A stretch of DNA of 64,000 nucleotides from Hymenobacter sp. HSC-4F20. Lineage in GTDB: Bacteria; Bacteroidota; Bacteroidia; Cytophagales; Hymenobacteraceae. Both the position numbers and the translations under genes were made by a program. Below, piece after piece: positions 1 to 8,767 of this stretch. Position 1 is the first letter of the stretch, and each line of letters opens with the position of its first letter. Below the pieces are notes generated by a model, which saw only the letters and a list, made by a program, of their open reading frames with translations, had not been told where the DNA came from and ran no database searches. The stretch spans positions 1,550,001-1,614,000 of the forward strand of contig NZ_JAHZTD010000001.1 of NCBI RefSeq assembly GCF_019599275.1. The letters run 5' to 3'.

Positions 1-2
1 CT

Positions 3-1256
3 TCTCAAACGGGACTGTTTCACGGGGCCCTGCTCCAGCACGAAGGAACCTGGGAGAAAAACGGAGCCCGATTGACCACGCACGTAGCCACTCCCGGCGC
101 GGGTGCCACCTACAGCACAACCACCAGTGCGCACGAGCTGACCTATAACACCACTGAAAACCACACCACCCTCCGGGTAGAACAAGCCGGGGCCGCCCAG
201 ACACAGTTTCTGGCCGCGCTCTACCCCTCGGAACTGGCCGCTACCCCTGCCCAGATAACCACCACCAGCACGGCTACTACCGCTGCCCTGGCCGCCACCG
301 CCGATGGCTACCAGGATGCTGCATTCACCCAAACGGATACCGTACTGACTTCCAGCCCCAGCCTGCGGCGCGGGCTCAGCTCCGATGCTCTGCTGACTTT
401 TTTATCGGTAAATGACGTGGATGTGCCCGTGCAGGCCTTTCTGGACCAGGGCACGCAGCTTCGCTACGGCACGGAGCTGGTGCTGGCGTCGTCGCGCCGG
501 GCCACTATCAGCTGGCAGCGGGTGGGCGCCACGGGGTTTGCCGGCTACGTGAGCCGGGCTACTACGCTCACCCTGCCCGTGTCCTCGGCCGCCGTCACGG
601 TGACGGGTCCGGGCGTGGCCCACACCACCTTCGATGCGGCTACCGGCCAGCTGCGCATTGAGCTGACCCAGGCGTCGGCGTTTGAGGTGCAGGTAGCTAA
701 CCGGCCGCTGCCGGTGGTGCTGACGGATTTTTCCGCCCAGCGTGCTACCCCTTCTTCCGTAGCCCTTGCCTGGCACACTGCTACGGAGCTGCAGAACCGC
801 GGCTTTTCAGTGCAGCGTAGCCTCGACGGCGGCCGCACCTTCCAAGATATCGGGTTTGTGTCGGGCCGGGGCACCAGCGCCCAGGCTACTACCTACCACT
901 TCACCGATGCTGCTGCCGCTACCGGCCAAAGCTACTACCGCCTGCAGCAGCAGGACTTAGATGGCTCGGTGCAGTACTCCGCTGTGGTGCAGGTAGCCGC
1001 CGCAGCTACGGCCGTCATGCTAACGGCCGCCCCCGTGCCGGCCCGCGACTTTCTGACGGTTTCCTACCCCGATCCACAGCAGCGCATCGACTTGCAGGTG
1101 CTGGACCGCAACGGGCGGGTAGTGTTGCGGGAACAGTTTCAGCAGCAAACCCAGCTCAATGTGCAGAATTTAGTGCCGGGTCTGTATTATCTCCGGGCCC
1201 TGAATTCAACCGGCCAGATGGTAGCCACCCCGGTCAAAGTGTTGATTGAAAGGTAG
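3..1256 (+). CDS. T9SS type A sorting domain protein, 3' part only
   Basis: The reading frame is open from the first bases of the window, so this is the C-terminal part of a larger secreted protein whose start lies upstream. About 230 residues of beta-rich, Thr/Ala-rich sequence come first. A fibronectin-like segment follows (LTDFSA, then ALAWHTATELQNRGFSVQRS and YYRLQQQDLDG), which is the usual linker in Bacteroidota exported proteins. The last ~75 residues form a type A T9SS sorting domain (VPARDFLTVSY, GRVV, LVPGLYYLRAL). Such domains direct export across the outer membrane and are cleaved or anchored at the surface. The catalytic part is missing; the segment before the linker is reminiscent of the C-terminal beta domain of polysaccharide lyases, but this is a guess. 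A strong terminator follows 22 bases downstream. Confidence 0.85.
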   Translation, partial: SQTGLFHGALLQHEGTWEKNGARLTTHVATPGAGATYSTTTSAHELTYNTTENHTTLRVEQAGAAQTQFLAALYPSELAATPAQITTTSTATTAALAATADGYQDAAFTQTDTVLTSSPSLRRGLSSDALLTFLSVNDVDVPVQAFLDQGTQLRYGTELVLASSRRATISWQRVGATGFAGYVSRATTLTLPVSSAAVTVTGPGVAHTTFDAATGQLRIELTQASAFEVQVANRPLPVVLTDFSAQRATPSSVALAWHTATELQNRGFSVQRSLDGGRTFQDIGFVSGRGTSAQATTYHFTDAAAATGQSYYRLQQQDLDGSVQYSAVVQVAAAATAVMLTAAPVPARDFLTVSYPDPQQRIDLQVLDRNGRVVLREQFQQQTQLNVQNLVPGLYYLRALNSTGQMVATPVKVLIER

Positions 1257-1277
1257 GGTTGACGTTTATACTACGCC

Positions 1278-1325
1278 AAAGCCAAAAAAGCCCGAACGCT
1301 CTAGCGTTCGGGCTTTTTTGGCTTT
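1278..1325. terminator. Bidirectional Rho-independent terminator
   Basis: A perfect 23-base inverted repeat (1278-1300 and 1303-1325) has a GC core and flanking A6/T6 tracts. It can therefore act in both directions, serving the T9SS gene on + and ffh on -, which converge here. Confidence 0.93.
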
Positions 1326-1350
1326 TAAAGGCTACGTAGCTTTTAGTCGC

Positions 1351-2700
1351 TTAGCGCAGGGGACCTTTCATGCCCATCATGCGGGCCATTTGCTGCATAC
1401 CACCTTTGGTCTGGCTCATCTTGTTCATGGTGCGCATCACTTTGCGCATGTCCTCGAACTGCTTCATCAGGTTGTTTACCTGCTGGATGTCGGTGCCGGA
1501 CCCTTTGGCCAGGCGGCGGCGGCGCGAGCCGTTTAGCAGCTCGGGCTGGGCCCGCTCCTGCGGGGTCATGCTCTTGATGATGGCCTCAATCGGCTTGAAG
1601 GCATCATCGTCGATTTCCACGTCCTTCAGGGCCTTGCCCATGCCGGGAATCATGCCTACCAGATCCTTCAGGTTGCCCATCTTCTTGATCTGCTCCAGCT
1701 GGGAGAGGAAGTCGTCGAAGTTGAACTGGTTTTTGCGGATCTTCTGGTTGATGCGCTTGGCCTCTTCCTCGTCGAACTGTTGCTGGGCGCGCTCTACCAG
1801 CGAAATCACGTCGCCCATGCCCAGAATACGCTGGGCCATCCGGTCGGGGTAGAACAGATCGAGGGCTTCCATCTTCTCACCCGTCGAGATGAACTTGATG
1901 GGCTTCTCCACCACGGCCCGGATGGAGAGGGCCGCACCACCGCGCGAGTCACCGTCGAGCTTGGTGAGTACTACCCCGTCAAAGTTCAGGCGGTCGTTGA
2001 AGGTCTTGGCCGTGTTTACGGCGTCCTGACCCGTCATGGAGTCCACCACGAACAGCGTTTCCGAAGGATTGATGGCGCGCTTTACGGCCTCAATCTCTTT
2101 CATCATCTGCTCGTCCACGGCCAAGCGGCCGGCGGTGTCAATGATGACTACCTTCTTGTTGTTCTTGCGGGCAAAATCAATGGCGTTCTGCGAAATCTCC
2201 ACCGGGTTTTTGTTTTCCGGCTCCGAGTACACTTCCACGCCAATCTGCTCGCCCAGCACTTTCAGCTGGTCGATAGCGGCGGGGCGGTACACGTCGCAAG
2301 CCACCAGCAGCACGTTGCGGCCTTGCTTCTTGATGTAGCTGGCCAGCTTACCGGCAAACGTGGTCTTGCCCGAGCCCTGCAGGCCCGAGAGCAGCACCAC
2401 GGCCGGCTCGCCTTTGATAACGATGTCCTGCTTTTCGCCGCCCATGAGCTGGGTCAGCTCATCGTAGACGATTTTGGTCATCAGCTGGCCCGGCGACACG
2501 CTGATGAGCACGTCGCGGCCCATGGCCTCGTCCTTGATTTTGTCGGTTACCTCTTTGGCCACCTTGTAGTTCACGTCGGCGTCCACGAGGGCCCGACGGA
2601 TTTCCTTTACGGTGGCGGCAACGTTGATTTCGGTGATACTACCCTGGCCCTTAAGGGTTTTAAAGGCGCGGTCTAGTTTGGTACTAAGGTTATCGAACAT
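1351..2700 (-). CDS. ffh: Signal recognition particle protein Ffh
   Basis: The SRP GTPase binds signal sequences of nascent membrane proteins and delivers ribosomes to FtsY together with the 4.5S RNA. The 449 residues match the family length. They comprise an N-terminal helical domain (1-90), a G domain with P-loop GLQGSGKTT near residue 106, DTAGRL near 189 and TKLDGDSRGG, and a methionine-rich M domain whose end (MNKMSQTKGGMQQMARMMGM) is typical of Bacteroidota Ffh. The ATG at 2700 begins the canonical MFDNLSTKLDRAF start. The gene stands alone and is transcribed towards the bidirectional terminator. Its RNA partner is encoded about 42 kb away at 44313-44407. Confidence 0.97.
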   Translation of the reverse strand: MFDNLSTKLDRAFKTLKGQGSITEINVAATVKEIRRALVDADVNYKVAKEVTDKIKDEAMGRDVLISVSPGQLMTKIVYDELTQLMGGEKQDIVIKGEPAVVLLSGLQGSGKTTFAGKLASYIKKQGRNVLLVACDVYRPAAIDQLKVLGEQIGVEVYSEPENKNPVEISQNAIDFARKNNKKVVIIDTAGRLAVDEQMMKEIEAVKRAINPSETLFVVDSMTGQDAVNTAKTFNDRLNFDGVVLTKLDGDSRGGAALSIRAVVEKPIKFISTGEKMEALDLFYPDRMAQRILGMGDVISLVERAQQQFDEEEAKRINQKIRKNQFNFDDFLSQLEQIKKMGNLKDLVGMIPGMGKALKDVEIDDDAFKPIEAIIKSMTPQERAQPELLNGSRRRRLAKGSGTDIQQVNNLMKQFEDMRKVMRTMNKMSQTKGGMQQMARMMGMKGPLR

Positions 2701-2839
2701 GGAGTCGCAGATTTGCGCAGATTTTCCTGATTTGGCTGAAGTATACTCGTGCTGCGTAAGCGCGGCACCGGAATGCCGGGAGGCGTCGGTGGTTCAGCCT
2801 CCAAAAGTAACCAGAAAACCCCGAAAGGCCGCAGGTGCT

Positions 2840-2847
2840 TACCTTCG
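2840..2847 (+). promoter_or_regulatory. Putative -7 box of the GT4 gene
   Basis: TACCTTCG resembles the Bacteroidota -7 element TAnnTTTG and lies 24 bases before the GTG at 2872. It is one reason for preferring that start over the upstream GTG at 2749. Confidence 0.4.
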
Positions 2848-2871
2848 CGGTTTCCTTGCTACCCTCTCTTT

Positions 2872-4212
2872 GTGCCCGTGTCTGCTGCTCGCCCGCTTCG
2901 CCTGCTTGTTCTAACGTACTACTGGCCGCCTTCCGGCGGGGCTGGCGTGCAGCGCAGCCTGAAGTTTGTGAAGCACCTGCCCCAGTTCGGGGTTGAGCCG
3001 ACGGTCATTACCGTAGACCCCAGCCAGGGAGCCTACCCCGTGCTCGACCACTCGCTCGCTGCCGACGTGCCGCCGCAGGTGCGCGTGATTCGCACGAGCA
3101 CCTTCGAGCCCTTCGACAGTTATAAACGCCTGACCGGCAAGCAAGTTCCCTACGGCGGCTTCGTGGGCGAAAGCAAAACCAGCCTCGCGCAGCGCCTGTT
3201 CAAGTTCGTGCGCGGCAACCTGTTCATTCCCGATGCCCGCCGCGGCTGGAACCGCTACGCCCTCCGGGCCGTGGCCGATTTACTAGCGGCCGGCGAGGAG
3301 TTCGACGCCGTGCTGACTTCTTCCCCACCCCACTCTACCCAACTGATAGGCCTGGAGCTAAAACGCCGCTTCGGCCTGCGCTGGCTGGCCGACATGCGCG
3401 ACCCCTGGACCGATATTTACTACTATAAAGAACTGAACCACACCCCCCTGGCCCGTTGGCTCGATGCCCGTTACGAGCGCCAGGTGCTGGAGCAGGCCGA
3501 CGCCGTACTGGTGACCAGCCCCCACACCAAACGGCTATTCCTGGGCAAATCAGAGCAAATTGCGGCCGACAAAATTCAGGTAGTCCCCAACGGCTACGAT
3601 GAAGATGATTTCCGGGCAGTAAGCACGCCGCCCCCGGATGCATTGCTCATCACTCACACCGGCACCATCTCCGAAACCTACCACATTGAGCAGTTGCTGG
3701 CCGCCTGCGCCGAGTGCGCCCGCCGCCACCCTGAGGTGCCATTGCGCCTGCGCTTCGTGGGGAAAGTATCCGACGGAGTACGGCAGCAGGTAGTGGCGGC
3801 GGGGCTTGGTGAACAGACGGAGTTTATTCCCTTCGTGCCGCACGACGAGTCGGTGGGCTACCTGCTGCGGAGCACGGTGCTGCTAATGGCCATTCCCGAC
3901 GTGGCCAACAACCTGGGTATTCTACCGGGCAAGGTGTTCGAGTACTTGGCCGCCGACAAGCCCATCCTATGCGTGGGCCCTGCCGGCTCCGACGCCGACC
4001 TGCTGCTGCGCGAGTGCGGCGCGGGCCAGGCCCTACCCTACGCCGACTATGAAACCATGCTGGCGCACCTGGAAGCCCTGGCCGCGCAGTGGCGCACCAA
4101 CCCTAACCTTGATCTGTCCACCGGCCGCGCCACCGCCTACTCCCGCCGCGCCCTTACCGAGCGGCTGGCGAAGTTGGTGAGGGTAGGTGAAGAGGTGACA
4201 AGTGACAAGTAA
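2872..4212 (+). CDS. Glycosyltransferase family 4-like protein
   Basis: A predicted GT-B sugar transferase acting at the cytoplasmic face on a surface polysaccharide. The N-terminal Rossmann half has LRLLVLTYYWPPSGGAGVQR, in which the glycine loop follows the first strand. The C-terminal half has VPNGYDEDDF, the TGTISETYHIEQL region and EYLAADKPILCVG, the usual nucleotide-sugar-binding end. The GTG at 2872 is chosen because the frame upstream of it overlaps a promoter-like box and has no family similarity; the next upstream option is GTG at 2749. Donor and acceptor cannot be read from sequence. The gene opens the glycan locus and is divergent from ffh. Confidence 0.85.
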   Translation: MPVSAARPLRLLVLTYYWPPSGGAGVQRSLKFVKHLPQFGVEPTVITVDPSQGAYPVLDHSLAADVPPQVRVIRTSTFEPFDSYKRLTGKQVPYGGFVGESKTSLAQRLFKFVRGNLFIPDARRGWNRYALRAVADLLAAGEEFDAVLTSSPPHSTQLIGLELKRRFGLRWLADMRDPWTDIYYYKELNHTPLARWLDARYERQVLEQADAVLVTSPHTKRLFLGKSEQIAADKIQVVPNGYDEDDFRAVSTPPPDALLITHTGTISETYHIEQLLAACAECARRHPEVPLRLRFVGKVSDGVRQQVVAAGLGEQTEFIPFVPHDESVGYLLRSTVLLMAIPDVANNLGILPGKVFEYLAADKPILCVGPAGSDADLLLRECGAGQALPYADYETMLAHLEALAAQWRTNPNLDLSTGRATAYSRRALTERLAKLVRVGEEVTSDK

Positions 4213-4408
4213 ATGGTCGGAAGTGAAGGGTGGTAGGTGAATCGTCTGTCATGCAGAGGCGCAGCCGAAGCATCTCGCGTGCTGACGTTGCAGTACTATT
4301 TACTCTACCTCTCTCTAAGGAGGGGGAGTCGGGGGGTGAGGTTGCCCACGCGAGATTCCTCGACAAGCTCGGAATGACGTTCTGTTTGTAACCTGTTACT
4401 TGTCACCT
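4193..4408. repeat. Nested intergenic inverted repeat
   Basis: An outer pair of 11-base arms (AGGTGACAAGT at 4193, ACTTGTCACCT at 4398) encloses an imperfect inverted element (4248-4379). That element begins GTCATGCAGAGGCGCAGC and ends CTCGGAATGACG. The left outer arm overlaps the end of the GT4 gene. The inner element shares its ATTCCTCG...GCTCGGAATGACG end with copies at 15077 and 18240. It fills the 218-base gap between the two convergent genes; no gene is seen here. Confidence 0.6.
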
Positions 4409-4430
4409 TATCACACTTCAACTCATCACT

Positions 4431-6248
4431 TTACTTAAACAAGCCGCGCAGCTTGCCGGGCACCAGGCTGGCGGCGCGGGCTTTCAGGTCGGTCCAAGTG
4501 GAATGGTCGAGATGGTGGCCGTGCCACTGGCCGATGGCGGCGGCTAGGCGCTGGGCCAGGGTGCGGTAGTGCTGGCGGTGGTAGTGGCGGAGGTTGTTGG
4601 TCACGTCGGCGGGCGTCTGCACGAAGTCGCGAACATCTACTACCTGGCAGTTTTCGGCGGAAGCTGCAAAATCCATCAGAGCCTGGTTCATTAGGTGGTG
4701 CCTCTCTTTGGCGCCAGTTTCGCCCGAGCCGGGCACCTCTATTTCGGCTCCGTTCAGCAGGAAAATGGGCACCTGAACCGGCACCTGAGCCCGCAGCCAC
4801 CGCAGGTTTTTCGTGAACTGCTCGGGCGAAATCTGCCCGACGAACTCAAACTCCTGCTGAAATCGGCGCAAGAAGGCTTCATCCATACCCTGAAAACGGC
4901 GCTGGGCGTACTTGGCTGCCTGCGTGGCGGGGTCCACGGCTGTGAGGTTCTGGTAGCCACCGAACGGAATTTCTAAGCCAGAGGATTTTTCGCGGTACAA
5001 CTCCTGGGTGTAATCCATGAGGGGGCTGTACACCAGCACGTCGTAATTGCCGCTCCAAAGCTGCGTTTCGAAGGCTTCGCGGCCGAGGAAGGGTAGCGTG
5101 GCAGCTAGGCGCTGCTGCTCCTGGGCAGGCCACTCGCGCCCGGCGCGCAACAAGGCCGTATGCTCCAGGTGGACCGGAATCTGATGCTCGTTGTTGTAGT
5201 TGAATTCTTCGACCACCGCCAAGTCGAATGCCTGCAGGAAAGGTGTGAGTTGGCCCAGGTCGCAGCCGCCTTTCAGCAGCACACGCAGCCGTTCCCCGGC
5301 CGGGGCAGAGGCTGCCGCAACCGGGTTTTCGGTTTCGATGGTAATCCAGTCGGGTTTGTCTGTGTTGTTGAGGGTAGTGGCTACCTCGCCCTGTACCTCC
5401 AACGTCGGAAAACCAAGGTGGGCGTAGGTGAACTGCTCTACGCCCAAGTGCAGAATCCGGCAGGAAAACACCAGCTGTTCCAGCTGATTACTAGTTGTGT
5501 TCAGGCAGTAAATTCCTACCAGTCCATAGTCCCCGAACCGGTCGCGCACCCGCACGGTGCCCCAGCGGCGGGTAGCATCCGCGAAGCTGACCTGCAGTTC
5601 GTCTTTGGTAACGCGGCGCTTAGTAAAATTGAGTTGGTTAGAGCGGTTGATCAGTTCCTCGATGCGGTCCAGATCGGGCCCTACCCCTGCTCCTTCGCGG
5701 AACTCGATGCGCACCTGGGCGTCGCGCAGAAAGGCCAGGTTATCATCGTAGGCGGCGCGGGCCTGTTGCTGGCGCTCCAGCAATTTGTACTGCTCCAGGC
5801 GCGAAAATGTGGGGTCCGGCTTGCCGCTGGCGCGCAGCTGCGGAGCCAGCTTGGGCAGCTCGGCGGGGTCGGCTACCTGCAGCTCGGGGTTGTAGTATTG
5901 CGCTTCCGCCCGGTTCATGGAGTTATCATCCAGAAACAGGGCGTTGGGGGCCCGCAGCTGCATCTGCTCCAGCAGCTGCTTGATAATGGGGCCCTTGGGT
6001 TGCCAGCTGATTTGCGGGAACACGAACAGGTCGCGGATGCCCAGCTCCAGCAGCTTGGCTTCAGCCAGCGCGAAATCGTTCTTGCTGACAATGGTGTGCA
6101 CGATGCCGCGGGCCGCCGTGTCGCGCACCAGCTGCAGATTATCCTCCAGCGCCTCTACTGCTCCTTCTGAGAGCGTGCCCTTCCAGAATGTATCGTCCAG
6201 GTCCCAGATGATGACTTTGATGGGTTGGGTGGGGGTAGCGGCGGCCAT
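4431..6248 (-). CDS. HAD-IIIC / FkbH-like protein
   Basis: The N-terminal HAD domain has the phosphatase nucleophile motif WDLDDTFWKG (residues ~15-25), the S/T motif VSKND and the acidic motif FLDDNSMNRAE. A ~120-residue central region follows that resembles the FkbH acyltransferase-like part (EELINRSNQLNFTKRR, FGDYGLVG). The C-terminal ~270 residues look SGNH-hydrolase-like, with LLKGGCDLG and a late DVRDF...HYHRQHY. FkbH-type proteins load glycolytic acyl groups on carrier proteins in polyketide pathways, but relatives occur in surface-glycan loci with unknown substrates. Here it is divergent from pseB. ATG 6248 starts a short leader before the HAD domain. Function in glycan modification is inference. 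Confidence 0.85.
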   Translation of the reverse strand: MAAATPTQPIKVIIWDLDDTFWKGTLSEGAVEALEDNLQLVRDTAARGIVHTIVSKNDFALAEAKLLELGIRDLFVFPQISWQPKGPIIKQLLEQMQLRAPNALFLDDNSMNRAEAQYYNPELQVADPAELPKLAPQLRASGKPDPTFSRLEQYKLLERQQQARAAYDDNLAFLRDAQVRIEFREGAGVGPDLDRIEELINRSNQLNFTKRRVTKDELQVSFADATRRWGTVRVRDRFGDYGLVGIYCLNTTSNQLEQLVFSCRILHLGVEQFTYAHLGFPTLEVQGEVATTLNNTDKPDWITIETENPVAAASAPAGERLRVLLKGGCDLGQLTPFLQAFDLAVVEEFNYNNEHQIPVHLEHTALLRAGREWPAQEQQRLAATLPFLGREAFETQLWSGNYDVLVYSPLMDYTQELYREKSSGLEIPFGGYQNLTAVDPATQAAKYAQRRFQGMDEAFLRRFQQEFEFVGQISPEQFTKNLRWLRAQVPVQVPIFLLNGAEIEVPGSGETGAKERHHLMNQALMDFAASAENCQVVDVRDFVQTPADVTNNLRHYHRQHYRTLAQRLAAAIGQWHGHHLDHSTWTDLKARAASLVPGKLRGLFK

Positions 6249-6266
6249 AGGAAAAGTAAAAAAGAG

Positions 6267-6365
6267 GCTGTCATCCTGCGTCTGCGCGAAGGGCTGCTCA
6301 GGGGAGGAATGGCTACTACCCCATCAAAGCGAGGGAAGTCCCTGGCGCAAGTGCAGGATGACAGC
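6267..6365. repeat. Intergenic inverted repeat between divergent genes
   Basis: Perfect 13-base arms GCTGTCATCCTGC (6267-6279) and GCAGGATGACAGC (6353-6365) flank about 73 bases. It lies in the divergent promoter region of the FkbH-like gene and pseB. The GTCAT...ATGAC ends recall the other intergenic elements in this window. Confidence 0.6.
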
Positions 6366-6413
6366 GGGGACTTGGTAACGCTAGCAAAAGTACGTAAGCT
6401 CCCGGCGGAATGC

Positions 6414-6421
6414 CTACTTTT
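6414..6421 (+). promoter_or_regulatory. Putative -7 box of pseB
   Basis: TACTTTTG fits TAnnTTTG exactly and lies about 48 bases before the pseB ATG. No clear -33 element is seen. Confidence 0.5.
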
Positions 6422-6469
6422 GCTTCCCTTACCCCGGCGGCACCCTAGCCACGGGCTTGTTTTCCCATC

Positions 6470-7489
6470 ATGGCCCTCGACCTCAATCATAAATCCATTC
6501 TGGTAACCGGCGGCACCGGTTCGTTCGGCAAGCAGTTCGTGCAGACCGTGTTCGAGAAATATCCCCAGGTAAGGCGCCTGGTGGTGTACTCGCGCGACGA
6601 GCTGAAGCAATTCGAGATGTCGCAGATTTTTCCCCACTCCAAGTACCCCGCCATTCGCTATTTCATTGGCGACGTGCGCGATGCCGAGCGCATGAAACGG
6701 GCCTGTGAGGGGATTGATATTATTGTGCACGCCGCCGCCCTCAAGCAGGTGCCGGCCGCCGAGTACAACCCGATGGAGTGCATCAAAACCAACATTTTTG
6801 GGGCTGAAAACGTGATTAACGCGGCCCTGGACTGCGGTGTGAAGGATGTGGTAGCCCTGAGCACCGACAAAGCCGCCGCGCCCATCAACCTTTACGGGGC
6901 CACCAAGCTCTGCTCCGACAAGCTGTTCGTGGCGGCCAACAACATGAAGGGCTCCCGCGACCTGCGTTTTTCGGTGGTGCGCTACGGCAACGTAATCGGC
7001 TCGCGTGGCTCGGTGGTGCCGTTTTTCCTGCAGCGCCGCCACACCGGCGTGCTGCCCATCACCCACCCCGACATGACCCGCTTCAACATTTCCCTGGAAG
7101 AAGGCGTGGACCTGGTGCTGTATGCCTTGGAGCACAGCTGGGGCGGGGAGATTTTCGTGCCCAAGATTCCGAGCTACAAGATTACGGAGGTAGCCAAAGC
7201 CATCGGCCCCGACTGCCGCCAGGAAATTGTGGGCATCCGGCCGGGCGAGAAGCTGCACGAGGAAATGATTACCGAAACCGACGCCCTGAGCACCGTGGAG
7301 CTGGATAAGTACTACGTGATTTTGCCCTTCACCCCCCGTTGGGATGTTGACGACTTCATCAAGCACTTCGGTGGCCGCCGCGTAGAACCCGGCTTCCACT
7401 ACGATTCCAGCAACAACACCGAGTGGCTCGACGCTGCCCAGATCCGCGAGGAAATTCGCCTGCATGTGGACGCAGGATTTGAGGCGTAA
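6470..7489 (+). CDS. pseB: UDP-GlcNAc 4,6-dehydratase (inverting) PseB
   Basis: First step of pseudaminic acid synthesis: converts UDP-GlcNAc to the 4-keto-6-deoxy-L-arabino sugar with C5 inversion. This is an extended short-chain dehydrogenase of 339 residues. The NADP-binding TGGTGSFGKQF is near residue 12, AALKQVPAAEYNP is the distinctive PseB/FlaA1 segment, and STDKAAAPINLYGATK supplies the catalytic region, with K in place of the SDR tyrosine as is normal for this subfamily, followed by Y...K. The C-terminal GIRPGEKLHEEMI is also PseB-specific. ATG 6470 gives the canonical start. A terminator at 7508-7543 separates it from pseC, so it may be its own transcript. Confidence 0.95.
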   Translation: MALDLNHKSILVTGGTGSFGKQFVQTVFEKYPQVRRLVVYSRDELKQFEMSQIFPHSKYPAIRYFIGDVRDAERMKRACEGIDIIVHAAALKQVPAAEYNPMECIKTNIFGAENVINAALDCGVKDVVALSTDKAAAPINLYGATKLCSDKLFVAANNMKGSRDLRFSVVRYGNVIGSRGSVVPFFLQRRHTGVLPITHPDMTRFNISLEEGVDLVLYALEHSWGGEIFVPKIPSYKITEVAKAIGPDCRQEIVGIRPGEKLHEEMITETDALSTVELDKYYVILPFTPRWDVDDFIKHFGGRRVEPGFHYDSSNNTEWLDAAQIREEIRLHVDAGFEA

Positions 7490-7507
7490 AAGCACGCTAA
7501 TCCGAAC

Positions 7508-7543
7508 CAAAAGGCCGTTTTCCGAGGAAAGCGGCCTTTTTTG
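7508..7543 (+). terminator. Rho-independent terminator after pseB
   Basis: The stem AAAAGGCCGTTTTCC / GGAAAGCGGCCTTTT has one mismatched pair and a 2-base nominal loop, followed by more T. It begins 19 bases after the pseB stop. Confidence 0.85.
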
Positions 7544-7568
7544 CTTTCCAAGTTGTTTCAGCAGCGGT

Positions 7569-7576
7569 TACCTTTG
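7569..7576 (+). promoter_or_regulatory. -7 box 8 nt before the pseC start
   Basis: TACCTTTG is an exact match to TAnnTTTG. Only 8 bases separate it from the ATG at 7585, so the transcript would have almost no leader. Confidence 0.6.
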
Positions 7577-7584
7577 AGGTACCT

Positions 7585-8763
7585 ATGCCAGCCTCTCCCT
7601 TCTCCCCTACTCGCCCCATTGCCTACGGCCGCCAGCAAATCACGCCTGAAGATGTGCAGGCCGTGACGGAAACCCTGTATTCTGACTACCTCACCCAAGG
7701 CCCCAAAGTGGCGGAGTTTGAGCAGAAGTTCGCGGCTTACGTGGGGGCAAACTATGCGGTGGCGGTAGCCAATGGCACGGCGGCGCTGCACCTGTGCGCT
7801 ATGGCGCTGGGCGTGCAGCCGGGCCAGCGCGTCATTACTACCCCCATCACCTTCTCGGCCTCGGCCAACTGCGTGCGCTACTGCGGCGGCGAGGTGCACT
7901 TCGCCGATATCGACCCCGCTACCGCCCTCATTGACCTGAAGGCCGTGCGGCGCCTGCTGGAAAGCCACCCACAAGGCTACTTCCACGGCCTGATTCCGGT
8001 GGATTTCGCGGGTCTGCCGGTGAACTTGGAGGAGGCCCGTCAGCTGGCCGATGAGTTTGGCCTCTGGCTGATTGAGGACGCCTGCCACGCGCCCGGCGGT
8101 TCTTTTACCGACAGCCAGGGCCGGGAGCAGCGCTGCGGCAACGGGCAGTTTGCGGAGCTGGCTATTTTCAGCTTCCACCCCGTCAAGCACATTGCCACCG
8201 GCGAGGGCGGCATGATTACCACCAACCGGCAAGACCTCTACGAGCACCTGCTGCGCCTGCGCACCCACGGCATCACGAAAGAGCCCACGCAGCTGCAACG
8301 CCCCTCCGACGGAGGCTGGTACATGGAAATGCAGGAGCTGGGCTACAACTACCGTATGCCCGACATGCTCTGCGCCCTCGGCATCAGCCAGCTCACCCGC
8401 GCCGAAGAGGGCCTACAGCGCCGCCGCGAACTGGCCGCCCGCTATGATGCTGCTTTCGCCGATATGCCTGGCGTGCAACCCCTCACGCCTGCGGCGGGCC
8501 ACGCCTACCACCTCTACGTCATTCAGGTTGCTGACCGCAAAGGGCTCTATGATTTCCTGCGCACCAAGGAAATATTTGCCCAGGTGCACTACATCCCGGT
8601 GCACACCATGCCGTACTACCAGCAGCTAGGCTGGCAACCCGGCGACTTCCCGCGGGCCGAAAACTATTACGCTCATTGCCTTAGCATTCCACTGTTTCCG
8701 AGCCTTACGGATGGGGAACAGCTGTACGTACTTGACTGCATCCGGGAATTCATGCAAGCCTAA
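7585..8763 (+). CDS. pseC: UDP-4-amino-4,6-dideoxy-N-acetyl-L-altrosamine transaminase PseC
   Basis: Second step of the pseudaminate pathway: PLP-dependent, glutamate-driven amination at C4 of the PseB product. This is a 392-residue DegT/DnrJ/EryC1/StrS fold aminotransferase. It shows VANGTAALHLCAMALGV (phosphate-binding loop), TTPITFSASANCVRYCGG, EDACHAPGG, and FSFHPVKHIATGEGG with the PLP lysine near residue 200. ITFSASANCV and FHPVKHI are characteristic of PseC among DegT proteins. The ATG at 7585 follows a -7 box closely. The cytidylyltransferase gene begins 4 bases after the stop, so the two are cotranscribed. Confidence 0.94.
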   Translation: MPASPFSPTRPIAYGRQQITPEDVQAVTETLYSDYLTQGPKVAEFEQKFAAYVGANYAVAVANGTAALHLCAMALGVQPGQRVITTPITFSASANCVRYCGGEVHFADIDPATALIDLKAVRRLLESHPQGYFHGLIPVDFAGLPVNLEEARQLADEFGLWLIEDACHAPGGSFTDSQGREQRCGNGQFAELAIFSFHPVKHIATGEGGMITTNRQDLYEHLLRLRTHGITKEPTQLQRPSDGGWYMEMQELGYNYRMPDMLCALGISQLTRAEEGLQRRRELAARYDAAFADMPGVQPLTPAAGHAYHLYVIQVADRKGLYDFLRTKEIFAQVHYIPVHTMPYYQQLGWQPGDFPRAENYYAHCLSIPLFPSLTDGEQLYVLDCIREFMQA

Positions 8764-8767
8764 CTCC

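Noticed and set aside
4154..4366. 70-codon minus frame between the GT4 and FkbH-like genes
   Set aside because: Falls in the nested repeat and overlaps the end of the GT4 gene; no coding signs.
6155..7510. 451-codon antisense frame opposite pseB
   Set aside because: Covers a well-supported gene on the other strand; His/Val/Gly-rich with no recognisable domain.
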